The notes under the pieces were generated by a model. It saw only the letters and a program-made list of their open reading frames with translations, was not told the DNA's origin and did no database searches. Positions 1 through 9,610 of a stretch of 50,525 nucleotides of DNA are shown here, one piece after another (positions within the stretch are counted from its first letter, which is position 1; each line of letters begins with the position of its first letter). Source of the DNA: Erysipelotrichaceae bacterium (GTDB taxonomy: Bacteria > Bacillota_I > Bacilli_A > Erysipelotrichales > Erysipelotrichaceae); assembly GCA_024684175.1 (NCBI GenBank), contig JAIKXJ010000013.1, positions 1 through 50,525 of the forward strand, written 5' to 3'. The translations under genes and the position numbers were made by a program.

Positions 1-10
1 CGGTGTCCAT
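1..10 (-). CDS. 5' end of a minus-strand gene, cut by the window edge
   Basis: An ATG (positions 10-8) follows a perfect AGGAGG ribosome binding site (28-23 on the minus strand) at ordinary spacing. Only three codons (Met-Asp-Thr) are visible, so the product cannot be named. It lies downstream of rnj but a terminator hairpin separates the two. Confidence 0.45.
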
Positions 11-84
11 TTGCGGTTCTTTCCTCCTAAAGGTCTGCCCGTTTCCATACGTGATACATCACTTCCTTTCTGACTTCATTGTAT

Positions 85-127
85 GAAAAAAGTAGACAAT
101 GGACCTTTTCAGGTTTTGTCTACTTTT
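85..127 (-). terminator. Rho-independent terminator after rnj
   Basis: A 12-bp perfect inverted repeat (88-99 with 116-127) is followed on the minus strand by a run of T residues. It ends the def-rnj transcript just after the rnj stop codon. Confidence 0.8.
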
Positions 128-151
128 ACGTTAGCAGTTCATGTTCAGGGC

Positions 152-1906
152 TTATTCTCTTCTGCTGGCATCGATGTGATTGAGTATGACAGGGATCACG
201 ATCGGGTTGCGGTTGGTCTTTTCGTATAAGAACGGTTCCAGTGTGTTCTTGATACAGTTTTTCAGATCGCCGAAGGTGACTTTCTGTTTCATCGCATTGC
301 GCAGTGCATCATAGACCAGGGCTTCCGCTTCTTTGATCAGTGTCTGGGATTCTTTCAGATAGACGAAGCCTCGGGAAACGATACCCGGCTTGCACAGGAT
401 CTTGTTGGTCCGGGAATCGATGCAGACGACCACGGCGACCAGACCGTTATCGGCGAGGATCTTCCTGTCCTTCAGCACGGAAGTGGAAAGACCGGAGATG
501 TCGTTGCCATCCACATAGATGGCATCGGTCTGTATCCTGGTATTGGAACGGTAGACTTCACCTTCGTGAAGTACCAGGGCATCGCCGTTGGCACAGATGA
601 AGCAGTTTTCTCTCGGCACGCCGGTCTCGACCGCCGAATCGGCATGCAGCTTCAGCATCTTGTATTCGCCGTGCATCGGCATGAAATACTTCGGTTTGAT
701 CAGCTGCAACATCAGTTTCTGTTCTTCTTTGGAAGCGTGTCCTGTCGTATGCAAGGATGATAAGGCCTTGTTTTCCAGGACTCTTGCGCCGCCGCGCATC
801 AGCTGATTGACGATGCCGCCGATGTTCAAGGCGTTGCCCGGAATGGCGGAAGAAGAGAAGACGACGGTATCGCCCGGTATGATCTTGACGTATTTGTGAG
901 ATCCGTTGGCGATCCTGCTGAGGGCAGCCAGGGCTTCACCTTGTGAACCGGTGCAGACGATGCACAGTTTCTCCGGCGGATATTGATTGACGAGTTCCGG
1001 AGCGATGAAAGTATCTTCCGGAACATCGATGGTCTTCATCTGCAGACCGATCTCGACGACATTTTCCATCGAACGGCCAAAGACGACGACTTTGCGGTCG
1101 CACTTCTTGGCGGCTTTGATGATCTGGGCGAGACGGTTGACGTTGGATGCGAAGGTCGATACCAGGATCCTGCCGGTGGTCTTTCTCATGATGTCGTTGA
1201 TCGCGGAAGCGACTTGTTTTTCCGAAATGGAGAAACCGTCGACTTCGGCATTGGTGGAATCGGACATCAGAAGCGTGACACCGGCTGCGCCGATGTAAGC
1301 CATCTTCTGATAGTCGGAATTCTGACCGACCGGTGTCAGGTCGAATTTGAAGTCACCGGTCTCGACGATCCTGCCGTTGGGCGTGTTGATCAGAACGCCT
1401 AAGGAATCCGGGATGGAATGTACGGTATTGAAGAAGCCGACGCGGAAGTGATCGGTCTGGATCGCGGAATCGCAGTCGATCTCGATGACTTGCGTATTGG
1501 CGAGCCGGCGGCGTTCGGAAAGTTTCTTTTCGATCAGTGCCTTGGCGAAACGTGGGGCATAGATCTTCTTGATCGGGCACGCCAGAAGCAAGAAGGGGAT
1601 ACCTCCGATGTGGTCTTCGTGGCCGTGGGTAATGATCAATGCTTTGACTTTTTCTTTGTTTTTTATAAGGTGTGTATAATCCGGGATGACGTAGTCGACA
1701 CCGAGCAGTTCGTCATCGGGAAACTTGACGCCGGCATCGATGACGATGATCTCATCATCGTGTTCGAAACAATACATGTTCTTGCCTACTTCGCCGAGAC
1801 CTCCCAGCGCATAGACCAATGTATCGTTTTTCGGGTCATAATTTGCACCATTATAACCACGGACAGAATGATCGCCCGCGGAAGCTGGATTTATTTTATT
1901 GTTCAT
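152..1906 (-). CDS. rnjA: Ribonuclease J
   Basis: Product of 584 aa, a metallo-beta-lactamase/beta-CASP ribonuclease for RNA decay and 5'-end processing in the cytoplasm. The metal motif HGHEDH is at residues 94-99, preceded by the family signature ALGGLGEVGKN at about 33-43; a second motif HTTGHAS and the PMHGEY motif lie near residues 390-415. An N-terminal extension of about 28 residues precedes the catalytic domain, and the C-terminal domain is present. The intact HxHxDH motif fits the catalytically active J1 type better than the degenerate J2 type. The start is supported by GGAGG at 1915-1911. It lies 73 nt downstream of def on the same strand and probably shares its transcript. Confidence 0.93.
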   Translation of the reverse strand: MNNKINPASAGDHSVRGYNGANYDPKNDTLVYALGGLGEVGKNMYCFEHDDEIIVIDAGVKFPDDELLGVDYVIPDYTHLIKNKEKVKALIITHGHEDHIGGIPFLLLACPIKKIYAPRFAKALIEKKLSERRRLANTQVIEIDCDSAIQTDHFRVGFFNTVHSIPDSLGVLINTPNGRIVETGDFKFDLTPVGQNSDYQKMAYIGAAGVTLLMSDSTNAEVDGFSISEKQVASAINDIMRKTTGRILVSTFASNVNRLAQIIKAAKKCDRKVVVFGRSMENVVEIGLQMKTIDVPEDTFIAPELVNQYPPEKLCIVCTGSQGEALAALSRIANGSHKYVKIIPGDTVVFSSSAIPGNALNIGGIVNQLMRGGARVLENKALSSLHTTGHASKEEQKLMLQLIKPKYFMPMHGEYKMLKLHADSAVETGVPRENCFICANGDALVLHEGEVYRSNTRIQTDAIYVDGNDISGLSTSVLKDRKILADNGLVAVVVCIDSRTNKILCKPGIVSRGFVYLKESQTLIKEAEALVYDALRNAMKQKVTFGDLKNCIKNTLEPFLYEKTNRNPIVIPVILNHIDASRRE

Positions 1907-1979
1907 CTGACCTCCATATGCAAAAATGAATTATATTTCAGTTTTTGAATATGTAAATATTCTAAACTAAAGCTCTTAA

Positions 1980-2540
1980 TTATTCAATAATGACCGATCC
2001 GGGATCCTGACGGAACGGATCCTTGGCGTTGATATGGTCATAGAAAAGGATGCCCTTGAAATGATCGAGTTCATGTTGAAGGACGATGGCAAGATAGCCT
2101 TCGGCTTTGATGACGATCTCTTCGTTTTTCAAGGCATCATAAGCTTTGACCTTGACTCTGGCGGATCGGTAGACATATCCTTCATGCTCATCAACGACGG
2201 AAAGACAGCCTTCTCCGGAACTCAGGCAGGCTTTTTCGACGGAATTGGAAATGATCTTGGGATTGACCAGAGCGTATTCGCATTCCTTGTTTCCTTCTTC
2301 ATCTTTGATGATGACGGCTGTCATTTTTTTCGGAACGCCGACCTGGATCGCGGAAATGCCTACGGCCGGCCGCAGGTTTTTTTCTTCGGCGATCTCCGGG
2401 ATCGTGGAGTCGTCGACATATTTCAGCATCTCCATGAGGAGAGTTCTGTCTTCTTCACTCAGGGGTAAAACGACATCCGCTGATTTTCTTCGGATAAGCG
2501 GGTCGTTATCCTTGATTATAGTATCGTTATTAATAAGCAT
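1980..2540 (-). CDS. def: Peptide deformylase
   Basis: Product of 186 aa; removes the formyl group from the N-terminal Met of new proteins. The three family motifs are present: GISAIQVG (61-68), EGCLS (110-114, metal ligand Cys112) and HELDH (156-160, two His ligands and catalytic Glu). Length and the insertions fit the type 2 enzyme of Gram-positive bacteria. The same frame stays open upstream for about 230 codons, but that part is low-complexity antisense of ftsW; the chosen ATG starts the conserved protein. No Shine-Dalgarno is present: a TATAAT box ends 6 nt before the ATG, so the mRNA is probably leaderless. Confidence 0.94.
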   Translation of the reverse strand: MLINNDTIIKDNDPLIRRKSADVVLPLSEEDRTLLMEMLKYVDDSTIPEIAEEKNLRPAVGISAIQVGVPKKMTAVIIKDEEGNKECEYALVNPKIISNSVEKACLSSGEGCLSVVDEHEGYVYRSARVKVKAYDALKNEEIVIKAEGYLAIVLQHELDHFKGILFYDHINAKDPFRQDPGSVIIE

Positions 2541-2575
2541 AGCTATATTATAATACCATATTCCTTGTGTTAAAA
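2541..2575 (-). promoter_or_regulatory. def promoter, leaderless type
   Basis: Minus-strand TATAAT at 2552-2547 is exactly 6 nt before the def ATG; a weak -35 (TTTTAA, 2575-2570) lies 17 nt upstream and overlaps the -10 of ftsW. The predicted +1 is the A of the ATG. Confidence 0.6.
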
Positions 2576-2582
2576 TGATTTT
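2548..2582 (+). promoter_or_regulatory. ftsW promoter, leaderless type
   Basis: TAAAAT at 2571-2576 with an extended TGT just before it, 6 nt before the ftsW ATG. The 17-nt-distant -35 position (TTATAA, 2548-2553) overlaps the def -10. No Shine-Dalgarno sequence exists. Confidence 0.55.
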
Positions 2583-3755
2583 ATGCTGAAGAATAAAATC
2601 GCGCTGGGAGATAAGCGCGTTGCCTTTGCGGCATTTGCCTTGTTGATATTCGGATCGCTGATGATCGTTTCCGCCGAGATGGGCAACTCTGCCGGAGATA
2701 CATCTTATCTGACGACGGTCATCATCAAACAGGCGGTCTTCGCCCTTGCCGGGATCGTCGTCTATCTGATCATGACCAATTTCCGTATGCAGCGGATCGG
2801 TATCGTGCCCTGTATCTTCATCTATATGATGATCCTGGCCGTGCTGATCTCCTGCCGTTTTTTCGGTCAGATCAACGGTGCCTATGCCTGGATCCCGATC
2901 GGCAGTATCGCCACGATACAGCCTTCGGAATTTGCCAAAGTCTTCATGATCTTGTTTGCCTGCAGCATGCTGTGCCGTGACCGCAAAGAAAACAACCGGA
3001 AGTTTTTCTGGTGGTATGCCGGCGGGACGGCATTGTTTACGGTCGTGATCCTGGGCTGGCAGCATGACCTCGGTTCGGCGGTCGTACTCTTTGTCATGTC
3101 TTATTGCATGGCGATGATCCCGCGTTATAAGGAACTGCAGAAATACCAGCTGTATATGACCTTTGCCGTCATCGGCGTGATCGTTCTTGCCGGCATCGCT
3201 CTGTCGCCGCCGGTGACCGAGATCTTGAAGAAGCACTCGGACAACTACATGGTCGGCCGTTTCCTGGCGGCTGCCGATCCGTTCTTATATCAGTATGACA
3301 ACGGTTACCATATCATCATGTCTCTGGTCAGTTTTGCCAACGGCGGTCTTTTCGGACTGGGCTATGGCAATTCCATCCATAAATATATGAACTTCCCCAA
3401 TCCGGACAACGACTTCATCCTGCCGGTCATCGTGGAAGAGCTCGGCATCGTCGGTTTCCTGATCATTCTGATCCTCTACGGGCTGCTCCTGATCCCGCTG
3501 GTCAGGGCTTCTCTGCGTTCCAATTCGACGGTCGGCAAAGTCACGCTTTTAGGCGTGTTCATGTATTTCATCCTGCATTTCATACTCAACGTCGGCGGTG
3601 TCAGCGGTCTGATCCCTTTGACGGGCGTTCCGCTTCTGATGATCTCTTCCGGCGGTTCTTCTCTGGTCGCCTGTATGGGAGCACTGGGTCTGGCACAGAA
3701 CGAGATGGTCCGGCTCAGAAAGGAAAATGATGAGGATCATAGCGGGAAAGTATAA
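2583..3755 (+). CDS. ftsW: SEDS-family peptidoglycan polymerase, FtsW type
   Basis: Product of 390 aa with about ten hydrophobic membrane segments. SEDS proteins polymerise lipid II into glycan strands with a partner PBP. Visible signatures are QPSEFAK (about 113-119), the YDNGYHIIMSL...GGLFGLGYGNS stretch before the large loop, DNDFILPVIVEELG, and GVPLLMISSGGSS near residue 350. The NDFI..V..EELG pattern is the FtsW/RodA/SpoVE signature; assignment to division (FtsW) rather than elongation (RodA) is an inference. It starts the ftsW-rsmD-coaD unit and its end overlaps rsmD. Confidence 0.85.
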   Translation: MLKNKIALGDKRVAFAAFALLIFGSLMIVSAEMGNSAGDTSYLTTVIIKQAVFALAGIVVYLIMTNFRMQRIGIVPCIFIYMMILAVLISCRFFGQINGAYAWIPIGSIATIQPSEFAKVFMILFACSMLCRDRKENNRKFFWWYAGGTALFTVVILGWQHDLGSAVVLFVMSYCMAMIPRYKELQKYQLYMTFAVIGVIVLAGIALSPPVTEILKKHSDNYMVGRFLAAADPFLYQYDNGYHIIMSLVSFANGGLFGLGYGNSIHKYMNFPNPDNDFILPVIVEELGIVGFLIILILYGLLLIPLVRASLRSNSTVGKVTLLGVFMYFILHFILNVGGVSGLIPLTGVPLLMISSGGSSLVACMGALGLAQNEMVRLRKENDEDHSGKV

Positions 3756-4278
3756 ACGGACACCGATCCTCACTTTGGAAGGGGACAAGATCACAAGACC
3801 GACCCGTGACATGGTCAGGGAGGCTTTGTTTTCTACGATCCCGATCTATTCGGACACCGTTTTCCTGGATCTTTTTTCCGGTTCCGGTGCGATCGGACTG
3901 GAAGCTTTGTCGAGAGGCGCGGAAGATGCCGTGTTCAATGATATAAATAAGGATGCGGTAAAGATCATCCGGCAGAATCTGACAAAGGTCTCGGAAAAAC
4001 GCCGGGTCTTCGATCTTGACTATGCGGCCTGCCTGCTGGCTTTGAAAGGAGAAAGCTTCGATTATATTTACTGCGATCCGCCTTATGCCTTTACGGAATA
4101 TGAAAGGATCTTTGAACTCGTTGAAGAGTACGGTCTGATGAAAAAAGATGCTTCTTTGGTCGTTGAAGTTGAAAAGGCAACGCTTTTGCCGGAAACGATC
4201 GGGGGACTGTCTTTATATAAAGAGAAACGCTATGGGATCAACAAACTGCTTTATTATGAAAGAGGAGAAAAGTTATGA
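3730..4278 (+). CDS. rsmD: 16S rRNA (guanine966-N2)-methyltransferase
   Basis: Product of 182 aa. Rossmann-fold SAM-dependent methyltransferase that modifies G966 of 16S rRNA. N-terminus RIIAGKYKRTPI and RPTRDMVREALFS are RsmD signatures; the SAM motif is DLFSGSGAIGLEA and the catalytic motif is DPPY (about 117-120). Two ATG codons are adjacent (3727 and 3730); the second sits 6-7 nt after AAAGG and was chosen. The gene overlaps the last 26 nt of ftsW and its stop overlaps the coaD start (ATGA), the common rsmD-coaD pairing of Bacillota. Confidence 0.93.
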   Translation: MRIIAGKYKRTPILTLEGDKITRPTRDMVREALFSTIPIYSDTVFLDLFSGSGAIGLEALSRGAEDAVFNDINKDAVKIIRQNLTKVSEKRRVFDLDYAACLLALKGESFDYIYCDPPYAFTEYERIFELVEEYGLMKKDASLVVEVEKATLLPETIGGLSLYKEKRYGINKLLYYERGEKL

Positions 4279-4754
4279 TCAAAGCTATCTATCCCGGAAC
4301 ATTCGATCCGATCACCATCGGACATCTTGATGTCATCCTGCGCGGAGCGAAGATCTACGACAAACTGATCGTTGCCGTCATGGAAAACCGGGCAAAGTCC
4401 TGCACGTTCTCGAAGGAAGAACGCAAGAAGATGATCGAGAAATGCATCGAAGGGCTTGAAAATGTGGAAGTCGTGATCGGTGAAGGCCTGACGGTGAACC
4501 TGGCGGAGGAACATGGCTGCCGTATCATCGTCCGGGGCATCCGCGCGGTATCCGACTATGAATCCGAACTGGCTTTGGCGACGGCCAATATGAATCTTGA
4601 CAGCAATATCGAAACAGTCTTCATGGTCGCCAAGCCGGAACTGTCCTTTCTTTCGTCTTCCGTTGCCAAGGAGATCGCTTCGTTCAACGGCGACATTTCG
4701 GATTATATCCCGGCCAAGATCATCAAGGAAGTTTCGGCCAAACTATATAAATAG
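4275..4754 (+). CDS. coaD: Phosphopantetheine adenylyltransferase
   Basis: Product of 159 aa, the usual family length. Transfers AMP from ATP to 4'-phosphopantetheine, the penultimate step of coenzyme A synthesis. The nucleotidyltransferase motif TFDPITIGH is at residues 9-17 and the C-terminal motif ELSFLSSSVAKEIA matches the ISST.VRE region. The start overlaps the rsmD stop by ATGA and has GAGGAG upstream. Confidence 0.96.
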   Translation: MIKAIYPGTFDPITIGHLDVILRGAKIYDKLIVAVMENRAKSCTFSKEERKKMIEKCIEGLENVEVVIGEGLTVNLAEEHGCRIIVRGIRAVSDYESELALATANMNLDSNIETVFMVAKPELSFLSSSVAKEIASFNGDISDYIPAKIIKEVSAKLYK

Positions 4755-4764
4755 GATAAGAACA

Positions 4765-4790
4765 GGCCTTCGTAAGGAAGGCTTTTCTTT
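4765..4790 (+). terminator. Terminator after coaD
   Basis: GCCTTC / GAAGGC stem (4766-4771 with 4777-4782), 5-nt loop, then a T-rich tail. It separates the coaD unit from the heat-shock operon. Confidence 0.8.
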
Positions 4791-4800
4791 TGCGAAGAAT

Positions 4801-4827
4801 TTAGCACTTATTAGTTGACAGTGCTAA
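4801..4827 (+). promoter_or_regulatory. CIRCE operator 1 upstream of hrcA
   Basis: TTAGCACTT-N9-CAGTGCTAA, close to the CIRCE consensus TTAGCACTC-N9-GAGTGCTAA bound by HrcA. It covers the -35 box TTGACA at 4815-4820. Confidence 0.92.
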
Positions 4828-4843
4828 ACGGATGGTGTATAGT
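4815..4843 (+). promoter_or_regulatory. hrcA operon promoter
   Basis: TTGACA (4815-4820), 17-nt spacer, TATAGT (4838-4843). Predicted +1 near 4850, so one CIRCE lies over the -35 and the second over the start of transcription. Confidence 0.85.
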
Positions 4844-4847
4844 ATTT

Positions 4848-4874
4848 TTAGCAATGGAGGATCCAGAGTGCTAA
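4848..4874 (+). promoter_or_regulatory. CIRCE operator 2 upstream of hrcA
   Basis: TTAGCAATG-N9-GAGTGCTAA. The right arm is perfect and the left arm matches 6 of 9. It spans about -2 to +25 and its last bases abut the hrcA ribosome binding site AAGGAGG (4874-4880). Confidence 0.8.
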
Positions 4875-4887
4875 AGGAGGTGGCTGT

Positions 4888-5910
4888 ATGGCATTGACAA
4901 GAAGAATGGTCGACATTCTGAAAGCGATCGTTGATGAATTCGTATCGACTGCAGAGCCGGTCGGTTCCAAGACTTTGGTCGATAAATACGGTCTGCCTTA
5001 TTCCAGTGCGACGATCAGAAACGATATGGCGACGCTGGAATCTCTGGGATATCTGGAGAAGCCGCATACTTCGGCAGGACGCATCCCGTCCAACAAAGGA
5101 TATCAGTACTATTGCGAGCATCTGTTGAAGAAAGATATGGATGAGGAAGTCAAATATGCCTTGTCCAACATCTTTGACAGGCGTTCGGCAAACATCGAGG
5201 ATGCGATCAAGGAGTCTTGCAAGATCGTATCGGAGATGACCAACCTTGCCTCAGGCATGTTGGGACCGGATGCTTCAAGCCAGACGCTTGAACATATCAA
5301 GGTCTTCCAGATCGATCCGAAAACGGCAGTGTGTGTCTTCATCACCAACACCGGTTATACGGAAAACAAGACCTTCAACTTCCAGGACGCCGTCACGATC
5401 GAAGATATCCAGACATGTACGGATATCCTCAACGACCGTCTGAGGGGGACAGCGATCCATACGCTTCCGGAGAAGCTGGAATCCCTCAAGCCGATCCTGA
5501 CCAAGTCGGTGCAGCGTTTCGAGATGCTGTACAACGCGTTTGCCGGAGCCTTCGTGAAGTTTGCTTCGGAGACCTTGTATTTTGACGGCACATCGAACAT
5601 GATGTATCAGCCGGAATATGCCGACATCGAGAAACTGAAGCAGCTGACGAAATTCTTCGATGATTCCAAGCTCTTCCGTTCTCTGGTCGACAAGCAGACC
5701 GGCGGAAATGAAGTCGTTGCCGTGACACCGAAAGGAACGGAACTGGTCTGGAAAGATGATATCGCGATCGTTTCCAGTGAGATCAGGATCTCGGACAATC
5801 CGAATGAGAATGCCCGTCTGATGGTCGTCGGACCGCGGCGTATGGAATACAACCGGGTCGTCTCTCTTCTTGATTTCATCTCGAAAGAGATCGAAGATAT
5901 GTTTCATTAG
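4888..5910 (+). CDS. hrcA: Heat-inducible transcription repressor HrcA
   Basis: Product of 340 aa, typical HrcA length. N-terminal winged helix (about 1-75) with RRMVDILKAIVDEFV, the conserved EPVGSKTL and SATIRNDM motifs, then the GAF-like dimerisation domain. It binds CIRCE and represses class I heat-shock genes, with GroEL usually needed for activity. Its own promoter carries two CIRCE copies, so it is autoregulated. The start has AAGGAGG with 7-nt spacing. It heads hrcA-grpE-dnaK-dnaJ, the usual Bacillota order. Confidence 0.97.
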   Translation: MALTRRMVDILKAIVDEFVSTAEPVGSKTLVDKYGLPYSSATIRNDMATLESLGYLEKPHTSAGRIPSNKGYQYYCEHLLKKDMDEEVKYALSNIFDRRSANIEDAIKESCKIVSEMTNLASGMLGPDASSQTLEHIKVFQIDPKTAVCVFITNTGYTENKTFNFQDAVTIEDIQTCTDILNDRLRGTAIHTLPEKLESLKPILTKSVQRFEMLYNAFAGAFVKFASETLYFDGTSNMMYQPEYADIEKLKQLTKFFDDSKLFRSLVDKQTGGNEVVAVTPKGTELVWKDDIAIVSSEIRISDNPNENARLMVVGPRRMEYNRVVSLLDFISKEIEDMFH

Positions 5911-5921
5911 AAAGGAGCTTT

Positions 5922-8362
<2,441 letters not shown>

Positions 8363-8402
8363 TTCAAAGAAAGCAGATTAATCAGATAGAAAGGGAGGTA
8401 TT

Positions 8403-9539
8403 ATGGCTGATAAGCGCGATTATTACGAGGTCCTGGGAATCTCCAAGGGTGCGAGCGAAGATGAGATCAAAAAAGCTTATCGTAAGTTGGCTAAACAATA
8501 TCACCCGGATGTGAACAAAGCCCCGGATGCCGAGGCAAAATTCAAAGAGATCAATGAAGCTTATGAGGTCCTGTCCGATCCGCAGAAGAAAGCGACATAT
8601 GACCAGTTCGGTCATGCGGGCATGGACGGATTCAATCAAGGCGGCTATTCTTCGGGCTTTGGCGGAATGAACATGGATGATCTCGGAGATATCTTCTCAG
8701 ACTTCTTCGGAGGAATGGGAGGATTCTCCGGATTCAATTTCGGCGGAGGTTCATCTTCCCGCCGGAGCGGACCGATCAAAGGGGACAACCGTTACATGTC
8801 CCTGGATATCGAGTTTCTCGATGCGGTCCACGGTGTCGATAAGATGATCAATCTTTCCGTCGACAAGACTTGTACATATTGTGACGGAACGGGAGCGGCG
8901 ACCCGCTCGGACATCGAGACCTGTCCGATCTGCCGCGGTTCGGGAAGAGTTATGCGGCAGTCCAGGACACCATTCGGTGTCGTACAGCAGCAGACGGTCT
9001 GTCCGGATTGTAAAGGAAGCGGAAAACGGATCAAGAAGATCTGTCCGCATTGCGGCGGACGCGGATACAACAGCGTCAAAGAACAGGTTGAAGTCACGAT
9101 TCCTGCGGGCATCAGTTCCGGTCAGCAGGTACGCCTTGCCGGATATGGTGAACGCGGAGAGAACGGCGGGCCCAACGGGGATCTGTATATCGAAGTCAGA
9201 GTCCGTCCGCACAAGTACTTCCGCAGAGACGGCAACAATATCCATATCGCCGTGCCGATCTCAGCCGTCGATGCGACGCTCGGCACGACCGTAGATGTTC
9301 CGACCGCATACGGCGATGTGGAACTCACCATCCCAGCAGGAACGCAGCCCGGCCAGCAGCTTCGTATCAAAGGTTACGGGATCAAGGATCTCAGGACCAA
9401 GAACGTCGGCGATCAGTACGTCGAAGTGCAGATCGAGATCCCGAAGAAGCTGAGCAGGGAAGAAAAAGAACTCTATGAAAAGCTCGCCAACCGGAAAAAG
9501 GAAGGCGTGTTTGAAAGATTCAAGAAAACTTTTAAGTAG
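8403..9539 (+). CDS. dnaJ: Chaperone DnaJ (Hsp40)
   Basis: Product of 378 aa. J domain (1-70) with the HPD motif in YHPDVNK, a Gly/Phe region (about 75-120), four CxxCxGxG zinc repeats ([32 protein letters not shown], about 157-225) and two beta-sandwich substrate domains. It stimulates DnaK ATPase. Ribosome binding site GGGAGG. The stop codon lies inside an inverted repeat. Confidence 0.97.
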   Translation: MADKRDYYEVLGISKGASEDEIKKAYRKLAKQYHPDVNKAPDAEAKFKEINEAYEVLSDPQKKATYDQFGHAGMDGFNQGGYSSGFGGMNMDDLGDIFSDFFGGMGGFSGFNFGGGSSSRRSGPIKGDNRYMSLDIEFLDAVHGVDKMINLSVDKTCTYCDGTGAATRSDIETCPICRGSGRVMRQSRTPFGVVQQQTVCPDCKGSGKRIKKICPHCGGRGYNSVKEQVEVTIPAGISSGQQVRLAGYGERGENGGPNGDLYIEVRVRPHKYFRRDGNNIHIAVPISAVDATLGTTVDVPTAYGDVELTIPAGTQPGQQLRIKGYGIKDLRTKNVGDQYVEVQIEIPKKLSREEKELYEKLANRKKEGVFERFKKTFK

Positions 9540-9555
9540 GGCGACCTACTTAAAA
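9530..9555 (+). repeat. Inverted repeat over the dnaJ stop codon
   Basis: An 11-bp perfect stem (9530-9540 with 9545-9555) with loop GCGA includes the dnaJ stop. It is followed by an A/T-rich stretch but no strong T-run, so it may be a weak terminator or an mRNA 3'-end stabiliser between dnaJ and clpB. Confidence 0.6.
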
Positions 9556-9567
9556 ATTTAGATCGTA

Positions 9568-9594
9568 TTAGCACTCACAGATAATAAGTGCTAA
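9568..9594 (+). promoter_or_regulatory. CIRCE operator upstream of clpB
   Basis: TTAGCACTC-N9-AAGTGCTAA: left arm perfect, right arm 8 of 9. It directly precedes the clpB ribosome binding site, so HrcA should control clpB. I found no CtsR heptad repeat here and no confident -35/-10 pair. Confidence 0.9.
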
Positions 9595-9610
9595 AAAAGG
9601 AGGGCAAGAT

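Noticed and set aside
2541..3236. Upstream in-frame extension of def giving a 418-codon frame
   Set aside because: The extra part is antisense to ftsW, very rich in Asp/His/Arg, has no family signature and would bypass the TATAAT-6-nt-ATG start of the conserved deformylase.
5275..5907. 210-codon minus-strand ORF inside hrcA
   Set aside because: Composition is that of reversed hrcA codons; no ribosome binding site and no recognisable domain. The same applies to the other long antisense ORFs in dnaK, clpB and ruvB.
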